This document shows, one piece after another, positions 27,404 to 36,772 of a stretch of 64,000 nt of DNA; the first letter of the stretch is position 1; the number at the start of each line of letters is the position of its first letter. The stretch is from Paenibacillus kobensis NBRC 15729 (GTDB lineage Bacteria > Bacillota > Bacilli > Paenibacillales > Paenibacillaceae): assembly GCF_004000825.1 (NCBI RefSeq), contig NZ_BILZ01000018.1:31817-95816 (forward strand). Direction: 5' to 3'. The notes under the pieces are model-generated. The model was not told the DNA's origin. It saw only the letters and a program-made list of their open reading frames with translations, and searched no databases. A program made the position numbers and the translations under genes.

Positions 27404-29707
27404 ATGACGGTATTACTAAGCAATCGTACTGACGATGAGGAACATACGGATCCAGAGTCAAATATGGCGAATGAAGCGATTGGCGCTGAGCCGGTTGCCA
27501 TCCATTTGCGAATCGGCGGGATGCACTGCTCGGCATGCGCCGTCCGGATCGAGAAGGCGGTCGGGCGGCTGCCAGGCGTCCGGCAGAGCGCAGTCAGCTA
27601 TGCTTCGCGGTCGGCCTGGATCGTCTATACGCCAAGCGAAGTGACGGAGCCCGTCATTCAAGCTGCAATCAGCAAGCTCGGTTTTCATTCCGCATCAGGC
27701 TCGAACACGTCATTCGACGAGCGGGAGAGGCGTATGCTGCTGCTCCGCTTCGTGCTGTCCGCACTGCTCACGCTTCCTCTGCTGCTTCCGATGGCGCATC
27801 ATTATGAGGCGTTATCGTTCATTCCGGTTCCTTCTCTGCTGATGAACAGCTGGGTTCAGCTCGCGCTGGCGACGATCATTCAATTCGTGCCGGCAGCGCC
27901 ATTCTATAACGGAGCCTATTACGCAGTTAAACAGCGGTCGGCGAATATGGATGTGCTCGTTGCTACAGGCACGACGTCAGCCTATTTGTATAGCCATTAT
28001 ATGATGTTTCACGGTGCCAGTACCTCAATGTATTTCGAGACGTCAGCTGTTGTCATCACGGCTGTACTGATGGGCAAATGGATAGAAGCTTCCGCGGCGG
28101 GGAGGACGGCAGCGGAGTTAGGGGGATATACCGCGCTCCAGCCGAATACGGCAGTCGTCCTGCGTGGCGATGCACAGGAAGAAACAGCCGCGAACGATCT
28201 TAAGCCAGGTGATCGAGTGCTGGTAGATCCTGGGGACCGCTTTCCTGCCGACGGGACGTTAATTAGCGAACGGACGGAGACGGACGAATCGCTTCTTACC
28301 GGCGAAAGCCGGCCGATCCCGAAACGGGAAGGCGATAAAGTTTATGCCGGTTCGCTTAATTTGCAGCATCCGGCAGTCGTTACAGTTAAATCGGCTGGAA
28401 CGGCAACAGCGCTCCATCGGTTGAATGCGATGATGCGGGAGGCGCTTGCCTCCAAAACGTCTGTGCAGCGTAAAGCGGACGCGCTGGCCGGCATATTTGT
28501 ACCGATCATGTTGGCTCTGGCCGCCGCTACGTTCGTCGTGAATTACTTTTGGTGGACCGGCTTTCGGGCGGAAGCATCGTTCGTGAGGGCATTAGCAGTC
28601 TTGCTCGCGGCCTGCCCGTGCGCGCTCGGACTGGCAACGCCGTTGTCGCTGGCGGCAGCGGCGGCCGCTACAGCGAAGCGGGGAATTGTCGTGAAGCAAG
28701 CGGACGCGCTGGAAGTGCTAGCCCGGTTGAAGACGGTCGTCTTCGACAAGACGGGCACGCTGACGGAAGGCCGTGCGGAGGTGAGCGCCGTCTTCGCGCC
28801 TGCGCTGCATCCGGCTGCCTTGCTGAGCATGGCGGCATTGGCAGAAGCGAATGCGGCACACCCGTTCGCGGCTGCCGTCATCGAAGCGGCGGGCAAAGCG
28901 GGCGGAGAACGGGATCGCGGCGGCGGGATGAAGCGGGTGCCGCCATTGCGTATCCAATCGGCGTCTTATGCAGTTGAACAGCTGGATGGGCGAATGATTG
29001 CAGTAGGCGGATATGATTTTGCACGAGAACGCGGCTGGACGATCCAACACGATATTCGCAGCTTTGCCGATGAGAGGGAGCGCAAAGGGGATACGATTTG
29101 GTTCGTGTTTGAGGACAGCAAATGTGCAGGTGCGCTTGCCTTGTCGGATCGGATTCGGCCGGATGCAGCGTCTGCCGTCGCGAGATTGCGAAGACAAGGC
29201 ATCCGCATAGCGCTCGCATCGGGCGATCGCGCAGCAGCCGTCCAGGCGGTCAGCGCGAAGGTCCGCATCCATGAGGCGCACGGCTCGTTGAAGCCGGAGC
29301 AGAAGCTCGCGCTCATCCGGTCGCTCCAGCAAGCGCGCGGAGCCGTCGCCATGGTCGGCGACGGCTGGAACGATGCGCCGGCATTAGCAGCGGCCGACGT
29401 CGGCTTCGCCATTGGCGGCGGTGCAGATGCCGCGATGGGGGCTGGCCAGATCGCGCTCGTGCACGGCCGGTTGGCTGGCGTTGCCGACGCACTGTGGGTT
29501 AGCAAGCTTACAATGCGCAACGTGAGACAAAACTTGGGACTCGCGTTCGTCTACAACGCGGCAGTCATCCCAAGCGCTGCTCTCGGCAAACTGGAGCCTT
29601 GGATGGCTGGGACCGCCATGGCGCTAAGCTCGCTGTCGGTCGTTGGCAACGCGATTCGGCTTCGTCTGAAGCTGCGGTCGATTGGAAAACATCCAAACAG
29701 AGCATAA
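27404..29707 (+). CDS. Copper-type heavy-metal-translocating P1B ATPase
   Basis: This membrane pump exports monovalent copper or a related metal using ATP. The 767-residue product has one N-terminal heavy-metal domain with GMHCSAC (Cys42 and Cys45), eight membrane helices, TGES, the CPC metal site (Cys404 and Cys406 in AACPCALGLATP), phosphorylated Asp448 in DKTGTLTEG, a HP motif in NAAHPFAAAV and the hinge GDGWNDAPAL (Asp653, Asp657). The CPC motif and the cytoplasmic CxxC domain point to Cu(I)/Ag(I). No copZ or csoR gene is adjacent. The ATG at 27404 has AAGGAGG upstream; the longer frame from 27350 lacks one. Confidence 0.94.
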   Translation: MTVLLSNRTDDEEHTDPESNMANEAIGAEPVAIHLRIGGMHCSACAVRIEKAVGRLPGVRQSAVSYASRSAWIVYTPSEVTEPVIQAAISKLGFHSASGSNTSFDERERRMLLLRFVLSALLTLPLLLPMAHHYEALSFIPVPSLLMNSWVQLALATIIQFVPAAPFYNGAYYAVKQRSANMDVLVATGTTSAYLYSHYMMFHGASTSMYFETSAVVITAVLMGKWIEASAAGRTAAELGGYTALQPNTAVVLRGDAQEETAANDLKPGDRVLVDPGDRFPADGTLISERTETDESLLTGESRPIPKREGDKVYAGSLNLQHPAVVTVKSAGTATALHRLNAMMREALASKTSVQRKADALAGIFVPIMLALAAATFVVNYFWWTGFRAEASFVRALAVLLAACPCALGLATPLSLAAAAAATAKRGIVVKQADALEVLARLKTVVFDKTGTLTEGRAEVSAVFAPALHPAALLSMAALAEANAAHPFAAAVIEAAGKAGGERDRGGGMKRVPPLRIQSASYAVEQLDGRMIAVGGYDFARERGWTIQHDIRSFADERERKGDTIWFVFEDSKCAGALALSDRIRPDAASAVARLRRQGIRIALASGDRAAAVQAVSAKVRIHEAHGSLKPEQKLALIRSLQQARGAVAMVGDGWNDAPALAAADVGFAIGGGADAAMGAGQIALVHGRLAGVADALWVSKLTMRNVRQNLGLAFVYNAAVIPSAALGKLEPWMAGTAMALSSLSVVGNAIRLRLKLRSIGKHPNRA

Positions 29708-29838
29708 GAGAGCATTGGATGTTGTTGATAGTCTCTCTTGATAGGTGATTCATACGAAATAACCTAGAATCTATCATTTTGGAGCGGCACTATAATTGGA
29801 ACTTAATAGATTATGGCAAACAATCAACAGGAACATGA

Positions 29839-29867
29839 TGGACAAAACGGCCCGCCGATGGTATATT
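29839..29867 (+). promoter_or_regulatory. Predicted SigA promoter of the cobalamin operon
   Basis: TGGACA (29839-29844), a 17-bp spacer and TATATT (29862-29867) lie 30 bp before the first conserved riboswitch bases. The 190 bp between the copper ATPase and the riboswitch hold no gene. A perfect TATAAT at 29791 without a good -35 is an alternative. Confidence 0.65.
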
Positions 29868-29896
29868 AGCAAAGGCAAAAATTGAATAGCATTTCG

Positions 29897-30115
29897 AACA
29901 GGTGCTTTGCAGCCGATCCGTTAAGGATGCTGCTGCGCAAGCTTAATAGGGAAGTCCGGTGAGAATCCGGCACGGACCCGCCACTGTAAGAAGCGCTTGT
30001 CCGCTATGCGGGCAAGCAGCCGCTCCGGCATACGTCACTGGGTTATCCCTGGGAAGACGCCGGCCGCGGGCTTCAAGTCAGGATACCTGCCTGTTTCGGC
30101 AACACTGCTACCTAC
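29897..30115 (+). ncRNA. Cobalamin (AdoCbl) riboswitch
   Basis: The conserved B12-riboswitch blocks appear in order. These are GGTGC (about 29901), TTAATAGGGAAGTCCGGTGA, GAATCCGGCACGGACCCGCC with ACTGT (29962-29987), a variable arm, GGGAAGACGC (about 30051) and the B12 box AAGTCAGGATACCTGCCTGT (30075-30094). A kissing-type stem-loop follows. It lies upstream of btuF and a factor-independent terminator at 30206, so it most likely works by transcription attenuation: bound cobalamin favours termination. Confidence 0.95.
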
Positions 30116-30205
30116 GTGGAATTAGGGGAGGAGTTGGACAGGCGTAAGCACGTACGATTGCCGCTGCCCGCTGGCATACCGGCATGAGGCGTTGAATCGT
30201 CATCC

Positions 30206-30243
30206 AGCATTTCCGATCCCCAAATTCGGAAATGCTTTTTTTT
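30206..30243 (+). terminator. Riboswitch expression-platform terminator
   Basis: AGCATTTCCGA (30206-30216) and TCGGAAATGCT (30226-30236) form a perfect 11-bp stem around TCCCCAAAT with eight Ts after it. It lies between the cobalamin riboswitch and btuF, 46 bp before the start codon. Confidence 0.93.
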
Positions 30244-30288
30244 GTTTTGATCGATCATTTTTAGTAGTCCGAAAGGAAGATACGAACG

Positions 30289-31317
30289 ATGTACATGAAT
30301 TCTACTCCATTCAACACGAAGAGATTGCTGAAGCAGCTTGGATTGCTGGCAGCCGCACTGATGCTCGCTCTGCTTGCGGCATGCGGCAGCGATGAGAAGA
30401 CGACTTCGGAGAAGCCTCAAGACGAGCAGCAACAACAACAGCAACAAACGGAAGAAAAGAACGCAGCAGCAGAACAGACAGACAGCGAACAGCCCGCTGC
30501 TACCGTATATCCCCTGACGGTGAAGGACGATTCCTGTACGGAAATTACGCTTGAGAAAGCGCCGGAGCGCATCGTTACGATCGTGCCGAGCGAGACGGAG
30601 GTTGCATTCGCAGTTGGAGCGGGCGACCGTGTCGTCGGCGTGGACAGCTACAGCAACTATCCAGAGCAAGCCGCTTCGATCGACAAGATTGGCGATATGA
30701 CGTCCGATGTCGAGAAGATCGCTTCGCTCAAGCCGGATCTGATTCTCGCTTCGGTATCCATGAACAGCCAAGCAATCGAGCAGCTGCGTCAGCTGAAGCT
30801 GAACGTATATGCTTCGGATCCGAAGACGTATGCGGCAGTCATGGACAAAATCCGCCGAATCGGCGAAATCACGGACACGCAGCAGAAAGCTTCGGAAGTC
30901 GTCGCTCATATGCAGCAAGTGAAGGATGAAGTAGAGGCGAAAGTGAAAGATGTTGCCAAGCCGAACGTCTTCCTTGAGTTCTCCCCGGGCTACACGGTTG
31001 GTAAAGGAGAGTTCCTCGACGAACTGCTTACGATTGCAGGCGGACAGAACGTTGCGACCGGCAAGGGCTGGTACGAGTTCGACGCCGAACAGATCGTGGC
31101 GAACAATCCGGCAGTGATCGTCTATTCGTCCTGGTACGAAGAGCCGAATGCGATTCTCGAAGGCATTAAAGGACGCCCGGCATGGAAAGAGATCGATGCC
31201 GTCAAGAACAATAAGCTTGTAGAAGTAGCGCAAGACCCGCTCGTACGCGTCGGACCAAGACTTGCAGACGGCTTGATGGATTTAGCGAAGGCGATCCATC
31301 CTGATCTGTTTCAATAA
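30289..31317 (+). CDS. btuF: Cobalamin ABC transporter substrate-binding lipoprotein
   Basis: This lipoprotein captures cobalamin or cobinamide outside the membrane. The 342-residue product has a lipobox LLAAC with lipid-modified Cys32, a Gln/Glu-rich tether (about 44-65) and a periplasmic-binding domain starting near residue 72 with ERIVTIVPSETEVAFAVGAGDRVVGV, typical of BtuF/FhuD folds. The C-terminal part contains IVANNPAVIVYSS. GAAAGGAAG precedes the ATG at 30289 (an ATG two codons later is also possible). The riboswitch upstream and btuCD downstream define its ligand. Confidence 0.93.
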   Translation: MYMNSTPFNTKRLLKQLGLLAAALMLALLAACGSDEKTTSEKPQDEQQQQQQQTEEKNAAAEQTDSEQPAATVYPLTVKDDSCTEITLEKAPERIVTIVPSETEVAFAVGAGDRVVGVDSYSNYPEQAASIDKIGDMTSDVEKIASLKPDLILASVSMNSQAIEQLRQLKLNVYASDPKTYAAVMDKIRRIGEITDTQQKASEVVAHMQQVKDEVEAKVKDVAKPNVFLEFSPGYTVGKGEFLDELLTIAGGQNVATGKGWYEFDAEQIVANNPAVIVYSSWYEEPNAILEGIKGRPAWKEIDAVKNNKLVEVAQDPLVRVGPRLADGLMDLAKAIHPDLFQ

Positions 31318-31320
31318 CCG

Positions 31321-32358
31321 ATGAGACCGATGTCTGCCGTATATGGAGGAGCCTCGCTGCTCCTCCTTATCGTATCTGTCGGCTTCTGTGTCTCGATTGG
31401 CTCGGCCGGACTGTCGGTGTCCGACGTATGGGGCATCCTGCTGCATGAAGCGACGGGCATTTCGATCGGCGGACCTTGGCCGTCCAGCGATGTCGCTATC
31501 GTCATTCAGCTTCGATTGTCCCGCGTTGTGCTGGCGCTGCTTGTCGGTGCTTGCCTCGCTGCGGCGGGAGCGGGCTTCCAAGGGGTGCTGCGCAATCCGC
31601 TTGCCGATCCATATACTTTAGGTGTCGCTTCCGGTTCGTCTGTCGGGGCGGCTTTTATCATTTTATTCGGCTTCCAGTCGCTGATCGGTCTGTGGACGAT
31701 TCCAATCGTCGCATTCGCGACGGGAGCGGCGACGCTGTTCGCCGTATTCGCGCTTGCGCGGTCCAAAGGCGTCATGGCAATCGAAACGCTGATACTAGCT
31801 GGTGTTATCGTCCAGTCGTTCTTCGGTGCCTTTGTCTCGTTCATGGTATCGATGTCGCAAGGCGTCGTGAATCAAATTTTATACTGGCTCATGGGGAGTC
31901 TCGCGCTTCGCAGCTGGGACCATACGTATATGCTGCTCCCATTCGCTCTCATCGGGATACCGATTATGATCTATCATTCGCACCGTTTGAATCTGTTCGC
32001 ATATGGCGAACGGCATGCTGCGCATCTAGGCGTTCATGTGGAACGGACCAAGCTGATCGTGTTGGTCGGCGCAACGCTGCTGACGGCTGCGGCGGTATCG
32101 GTATCGGGCGTCATCGGCTTCGTCGGTCTTGTCGTGCCGCATTTGCTTCGGCTGCTCGTCGGCTCGGATTACCGGCGTCTCGTCCCGCTCTCTGCCATTG
32201 GCGGCGGAATATTCGTTCTATGGGCGGATACGCTGGCTCGTACGGCGCTAAGTCCGCGTGAAATTCAACTCGGCGTCGTGACGGCTATTATCGGAGCACC
32301 ATTCTTCGCTTTGCTGCTGTACCGCCACAAATCAGGCCGTGGAGGAATAAAGACATGA
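31321..32358 (+). CDS. btuC: Cobalamin ABC transporter permease
   Basis: This is a FecCD/BtuC-type membrane permease of 345 residues with about ten helices. Family sequences include RLSRVVLALLVGACLAAAGA, FQGVLRNPLADPYTLGVASG, ILAGVIVQSFFGAF and SVSGVIGFVGLVVPHLLRLL, the last being the ATPase-coupling region. It starts three bases after the btuF stop with no clear ribosome site, so it probably depends on translational coupling; an ATG at 31330 is the alternative. Its end overlaps btuD by 4 bp. Confidence 0.95.
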   Translation: MRPMSAVYGGASLLLLIVSVGFCVSIGSAGLSVSDVWGILLHEATGISIGGPWPSSDVAIVIQLRLSRVVLALLVGACLAAAGAGFQGVLRNPLADPYTLGVASGSSVGAAFIILFGFQSLIGLWTIPIVAFATGAATLFAVFALARSKGVMAIETLILAGVIVQSFFGAFVSFMVSMSQGVVNQILYWLMGSLALRSWDHTYMLLPFALIGIPIMIYHSHRLNLFAYGERHAAHLGVHVERTKLIVLVGATLLTAAAVSVSGVIGFVGLVVPHLLRLLVGSDYRRLVPLSAIGGGIFVLWADTLARTALSPREIQLGVVTAIIGAPFFALLLYRHKSGRGGIKT

Positions 32359-33188
32359 TCGAGACGAAGCGACTAGGCCGAACGATCGATGGCACGGCCA
32401 TACTGAACGATATTACGGTAGCATTCTCGAAACCGGGAATGTATGGTATTATCGGACCTAACGGTGCGGGCAAAACGACGCTGCTGCGTCTGCTCTCCGG
32501 CGTAGACCGTCCTACGGAGGGCGAAGTGCTGCTGGACGGAAAGCCGATCAGCGCCATAGCGAGAAAGCAGCTGGCGCGAACCGTTGCGGTCGTTCAACAA
32601 GGCGGGCTGCCGCCGGTCGGATATTCGGTTCGGGATACGGTCGCGCTAGGGCGATACCCGTATCAGGGCTGGTTCGGCGACGAGAAGGAAGATGCTGGTC
32701 CATTAATCGACGAGGCGCTCCTGCGTATGGAGCTTATGCATCTGAGCGACCGGAGGCTGGATAGTCTGAGCGGCGGCGAGAGGCAGCGGGTTGCACTGGC
32801 CCAAATGATGGTGCAGAATCCGCGCGTCATGCTGCTCGACGAACCGACAACGTATCTCGACATCGGGTTTCAGCTGCAACTGCTCGACATCGTGTTGGAA
32901 TGGCAGCGGGAACGCGGCATGATCGTCATCGCCGTTCTGCATGACTTGAATCTAGCCTCGCTATATTGCGATGAGATGATCGTGATGAAGAATGGTATGA
33001 TGTACGCTTCCGGCAGTCCGAAGCAGATCGTAACCAGCGAGCTTGTGCGCAGCGTATACGGCGCAGAGGCAGACGTCATTGAGCATCCCGACGGGGGTGC
33101 GCCGCAAATTGTGCTTCGCCGTTCTGGCGCGAAGCGGAGTACGCCGCAATGGATGGATCACGAAGTCAAACAAACGATTATGGGGTAA
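32355..33188 (+). CDS. btuD: Cobalamin ABC transporter ATP-binding protein
   Basis: This ATPase energises corrinoid import. The 277-residue product has Walker A GPNGAGKTT (about 34-42), the Q-loop VVQQGGLPP, signature LSGGERQRV, Walker B MLLDEPTTYLD and the switch His in AVLHDLNLAS. It overlaps btuC (ATGA). A hairpin that could terminate or attenuate transcription lies between it and cobT. Confidence 0.95.
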   Translation: MIETKRLGRTIDGTAILNDITVAFSKPGMYGIIGPNGAGKTTLLRLLSGVDRPTEGEVLLDGKPISAIARKQLARTVAVVQQGGLPPVGYSVRDTVALGRYPYQGWFGDEKEDAGPLIDEALLRMELMHLSDRRLDSLSGGERQRVALAQMMVQNPRVMLLDEPTTYLDIGFQLQLLDIVLEWQRERGMIVIAVLHDLNLASLYCDEMIVMKNGMMYASGSPKQIVTSELVRSVYGAEADVIEHPDGGAPQIVLRRSGAKRSTPQWMDHEVKQTIMG

Positions 33189-33230
33189 ACGGAGAAGACG
33201 GAGAAGCTGGACGTCTTCGTCCGTTTTTTC
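33189..33230 (+). terminator. Hairpin terminator between btuD and cobT
   Basis: ACGGAGAAGACG (33189-33200) pairs with CGTCTTCGTCCGT with one bulged base, followed by TTTTTT. Because biosynthetic genes continue 30 bp later, it may only partly stop transcription and so set transport gene levels above the rest. Confidence 0.7.
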
Positions 33231-33258
33231 ACGTGGTGAAAAGAAAGGAAGTTATGAA

Positions 33259-34329
33259 ATGACAATCAGTAACGAGAATTGTTTGTCGCTCGCCAATAGG
33301 ATCGGACGCGTCCGGCCTCTGGACGAGCAAGCGATGCAGATGGCGGACAGCCATTTGGCCAATCTGACCAAACCGCCGGGCAGTCTTGGCAAGCTTGAGT
33401 CCATTGCCCGCCAAGTGGCAGGCATTACGGGGGTCATCCAACCGGATCTTTCGAAGAAGGCCATTATCGTCATGGCTGCCGATCACGGCGTCTGCGAGGA
33501 AGGAATCAGTGCGTTCCCAGCGGAAGTGACGCCGCAGATGGTAATGAACTTCCTGTCCGGCGGCGCGGCGGTTAACGTATTGGCAAGGCAAGCCGGAGCC
33601 GACGTATGCTGTGTCGATATCGGTGTCAATGCAGAGCTGGACCATCCCGATCTGTACAAACGCAAGCTGATGCATGGCACGAACAATATGGCGAAGGGTC
33701 CCGCGATGGATCATGCGACGACCGTACGCGCGATGCTCGTCGGCATCGAACTGGTCGAAGAGCTGTATAGCAAAGGGTATAGACTGTTCGCGACCGGCGA
33801 GATGGGCATCGGCAATACGACGGCGAGCTCGGCTGTCATGACAGTACTGACCGGATGTCCGCTGGAAAATACGGTTGGCCGAGGCACGGGTATTAATGAT
33901 GAACGGCTAGCACATAAAATCGGAGTAATCCGCCGTGCGATCGAGACGAATAATCCGAATCCGGAAGATCCGTTCGAAGTGGTGGCGAAGGTAGGCGGAC
34001 TCGAAATTGCCGGTCTCGCAGGCGTCATTATCGGCGCGGCGGCGAAACGTTGTCCGGTCGTAATTGACGGGTTTATTTCGTCGGCTGCGGCATTGGTCGC
34101 TGCGAAGCTGTCGCCTGATTCGGTTTCCTATATGATCGGATCGCACTTGTCGGAGGAATTCGCGCACGGCCAATTGCTGAAAGAGATCGGACTATCGCCG
34201 GTCATCCATATGGAGATGCGGCTCGGCGAAGGCACAGGCGCGGCGTTGTGCCTCCATCTGGTTGAAGCGGCTCAGCGTATTATGAAGGAAATGGCGACGT
34301 TCGACAGCGCTGGTGTATCGCGAAGCTAG
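33259..34329 (+). CDS. cobT: Nicotinate-nucleotide-dimethylbenzimidazole phosphoribosyltransferase
   Basis: CobT activates the lower-ligand base as its alpha-ribotide for cobalamin assembly. The 356-residue product matches the family throughout, with LTKPPGSLGKLE, VMAADHGVCEEGISAFP, GGAAVNVLARQAGADV, GEMGIGNTTASSA and the catalytic Glu in HMEMRLGEGTGAAL. AAAGGAAG lies 7 bp before the ATG at 33259. The frame is open upstream into btuD but without start signals. Confidence 0.96.
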   Translation: MTISNENCLSLANRIGRVRPLDEQAMQMADSHLANLTKPPGSLGKLESIARQVAGITGVIQPDLSKKAIIVMAADHGVCEEGISAFPAEVTPQMVMNFLSGGAAVNVLARQAGADVCCVDIGVNAELDHPDLYKRKLMHGTNNMAKGPAMDHATTVRAMLVGIELVEELYSKGYRLFATGEMGIGNTTASSAVMTVLTGCPLENTVGRGTGINDERLAHKIGVIRRAIETNNPNPEDPFEVVAKVGGLEIAGLAGVIIGAAAKRCPVVIDGFISSAAALVAAKLSPDSVSYMIGSHLSEEFAHGQLLKEIGLSPVIHMEMRLGEGTGAALCLHLVEAAQRIMKEMATFDSAGVSRS

Positions 34330-34356
34330 GCTAGACAACAGGAGGCGCACGGCATA

Positions 34357-34938
34357 ATGGCTTATTTGATTACAGGAGGCGCGCGCAGCGGCAAAAGCTC
34401 GTTCGCGGAGCGATACGCATCGCGTCTAGCGGGCCGAGGTATATATATTGCGACTTCGACGATCCAAGACGACGAAATGAGGGAGCGGGTTCACCGCCAC
34501 CGGCAGCAGCGCGAGTCATCCGGTTTCCTATGGGAAACGGTCGAGGAGCCGAAGCAGTTGGCCGCTTTGCTGGACGACCTGGGGAGGAAATTCGATGAGG
34601 CAGGTGCGGACTGTGAGCCAGCGGTTGTTCTCGTCGATTGTCTGACGCTGTGGCTGACGAATCATTTGCTTGCTTATGAGGATGAACCGATCGAGAAGCT
34701 GGAGGACGAAATCGACCGGCTGGTTCAAGCGGTAGCGGCTTACCGCTATCCGCTGCTGCTCGTGACGAACGAGGTCGGCAGCGGCATTGTGCCGGCGTAT
34801 CCGCTCGGTAGGACGTTCCGCGATGCGGCAGGACGATTGAACCGTATGCTGGCCGAGAGATGCGAGCGGACTTATCTCGTCGTCAGCGGCATACCGGTTG
34901 ACTTGAGCCGGATTGCCGTATCGTTGGACGAGCTATGA
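34357..34938 (+). CDS. cobU: Bifunctional adenosylcobinamide kinase/adenosylcobinamide-phosphate guanylyltransferase
   Basis: CobU phosphorylates adenosylcobinamide and then transfers GMP to give AdoCbi-GDP. The 193-residue product has the N-terminal P-loop GGARSGKS (7-14), the His-containing RHRQQR segment of the guanylylation site, LVDCLTLWLTN and VTNEVGSGIVP. AACAGGAGGCG precedes the ATG, and the end overlaps cbiB by 4 bp. Confidence 0.96.
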   Translation: MAYLITGGARSGKSSFAERYASRLAGRGIYIATSTIQDDEMRERVHRHRQQRESSGFLWETVEEPKQLAALLDDLGRKFDEAGADCEPAVVLVDCLTLWLTNHLLAYEDEPIEKLEDEIDRLVQAVAAYRYPLLLVTNEVGSGIVPAYPLGRTFRDAAGRLNRMLAERCERTYLVVSGIPVDLSRIAVSLDEL

Positions 34939-35930
34939 TCGGATGGATCTACAGCTGGCCGGAGCTGCTCTTGATGGGGGCGGCTGCGATTCTCGTCGAT
35001 CTGATCGTCGGGGATCCGAGATGGCCGACTCATCCGGTCATACGAATCGGACAACTGATTAAGTGGCTGGAACGGAAACTGTATCGAACCGAATCCGGCG
35101 GCGTCGAATCGTCCGGCCGTCGCCTTCGTCTGCGCGGCGTCGTGTTGACGGTCGTGACTGTATTGACGGCCTATGCCGTCATGACGGTTATCGTTATTGC
35201 GGCAGATGCGGTTCATCGTTGGCTCGGCTATGCCGTCAGCGTCTGGTTCATCTCGACGACGATCGCTGTGAAAGGGCTGAAGGATGCGGCGATGCTCGTC
35301 TACCGTCCGCTTGTTGCGGGCAACTTGGCTGATGCTCGCAAGTATACCGGATATATCGTCAGCCGGGATACAGATCAGTTGAGCGAGCCGGAGGCGGCAA
35401 GAGCTGCAGTCGAGACCGTCGCGGAAAATACGGTCGATGCGTTTCTGTCGCCGCTGCTGTTCGCACTGCTAGGCGGAGCGCCTCTCGCAATGGCATACCG
35501 GGCGGCGAATACGCTCGATTCGATGGTTGGCTACCGCAACGAGAAATACCGTTTGTTCGGCTGGTGCTCAGCACGGCTCGACGATGTGTTGAACTATATA
35601 CCTGCGAGGCTCAGCGCAGCGGTCATGCCGCTGGCAGCGCTGCTGCTGCGCGGCATGTCGGCTCGGCGTGCGGTTCGTGCGGTGTTCGTATTCGCTGGCC
35701 GTCATCCGAGCCCGAACAGCGGCATCCCCGAGTCGGCTACGGCCGGTGCGCTCGGCATCGAACTCGGCGGGATGAACCGCTATTTCGGACAGGAAAGCGA
35801 ACGGGCCCGGCTCGGCTGGCCGTTGCGTCCGCTAACGGCGGAAGATATTTTGAAGACGGTTAGGCTGTTATACGTTACTTGCTTGCTGACGGGAATAGGA
35901 GTGCTCACGTTATGGTTGGTCGTACGATAA
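34935..35930 (+). CDS. cbiB: Adenosylcobinamide-phosphate synthase CbiB
   Basis: CbiB is a membrane enzyme that joins aminopropanol (phosphate) to adenosylcobyric acid. The 331-residue product has the family's opening DLIVGDPRWPTHPVIRIGQLI, the conserved SRDTDQLSEPEAARAAVET, AENTVDAFLSPLLFALLGG and GRHPSPNSGIPESATAGALG. Four or five hydrophobic helices are visible. It overlaps cobU (ATGA) and its own end overlaps cobS by 19 bp. Confidence 0.96.
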   Translation: MIGWIYSWPELLLMGAAAILVDLIVGDPRWPTHPVIRIGQLIKWLERKLYRTESGGVESSGRRLRLRGVVLTVVTVLTAYAVMTVIVIAADAVHRWLGYAVSVWFISTTIAVKGLKDAAMLVYRPLVAGNLADARKYTGYIVSRDTDQLSEPEAARAAVETVAENTVDAFLSPLLFALLGGAPLAMAYRAANTLDSMVGYRNEKYRLFGWCSARLDDVLNYIPARLSAAVMPLAALLLRGMSARRAVRAVFVFAGRHPSPNSGIPESATAGALGIELGGMNRYFGQESERARLGWPLRPLTAEDILKTVRLLYVTCLLTGIGVLTLWLVVR

Positions 35931-36727
35931 GGAGAGGCTTGAACGGTCTGGCGGCGGCCATTCAACTGCTGACGAGAGTTCCGCTGCCGGTCCAAGTGCC
36001 GTTCGACCCGCCGACGTTAGCGACCAGTTTATTGTCTTTTCCTATGGCTGGACTCGTGATCGGCTTGCTTACGGCAGGGGCTTCGTCGCTGCTTCATATG
36101 CTGGACATGCCTTTGCTTGCGGCTGCGTTGACGCTGGGCTGGTGGATCGCCCTGACGGGCGGCCTGCATCTGGACGGCTGGATGGATACGGCAGACGGCG
36201 TGCTTAGCGGCAGGCCGCGCGAGCAAATGCTCGACATTATGAAAGACAGCCGCGTCGGCGCGATGGGCGTCATCGCGGGAGTGTTGCTCCTGCTCGTGAA
36301 GTTCGCCGCTCTTGCGGCGTTGTTCGAGCGGGCGGACAGTGCCTTCGTATGGATGCTGCTTGCACTTGGGCCGGTATGGAGCCGCTGGTGGATGACGGCA
36401 GCAATCGTCATTTGGCCTGGCGCAAGAGAAGGCGGTATGGGAGCGATGTTCCGCGCAGCTGGACCGAAGCATGCCGTAGGTGCTGCTGTCGTTGCAAGTT
36501 TCGTCTCGATCGCAGCGATTGGTGTAATAGGCTATGATGAGTTGAGGGGCTGTATTGCCGTCATGGTCATCGCGGCGTCGGCAGCTCTTGTTGGCACGCT
36601 GCTCGCCGTATGGTTCAACCGCAAGCTTGGCGGATTGACCGGCGATACGTACGGCGCGATGAACGAAGCGGCAGAGGCGGCTTGCCTCGTGGCATTATGT
36701 GTATTATGTAAAATATGGACGTTATAA
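35912..36727 (+). CDS. cobS: Adenosylcobinamide-GDP ribazoletransferase (cobalamin synthase)
   Basis: CobS is the membrane enzyme that joins AdoCbi-GDP with alpha-ribazole to complete the nucleotide loop. The 271-residue product has AAIQLLTRVPLP near the start, TGGLHLDGWMDTADGVLSGRPREQMLDIMKDSRVG-type active-site sequence (residues about 75-110) and GLTGDTYGAMNEAAE near the end. The ATG at 35912 was chosen because TAGGAGTG lies about 9 bp upstream, inside cbiB. Confidence 0.95.
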   Translation: MVGRTIRRGLNGLAAAIQLLTRVPLPVQVPFDPPTLATSLLSFPMAGLVIGLLTAGASSLLHMLDMPLLAAALTLGWWIALTGGLHLDGWMDTADGVLSGRPREQMLDIMKDSRVGAMGVIAGVLLLLVKFAALAALFERADSAFVWMLLALGPVWSRWWMTAAIVIWPGAREGGMGAMFRAAGPKHAVGAAVVASFVSIAAIGVIGYDELRGCIAVMVIAASAALVGTLLAVWFNRKLGGLTGDTYGAMNEAAEAACLVALCVLCKIWTL

Positions 36728-36772
36728 CTTATGATCCAGCACTATACATACCTATCTTGAGGAGGAGACAGA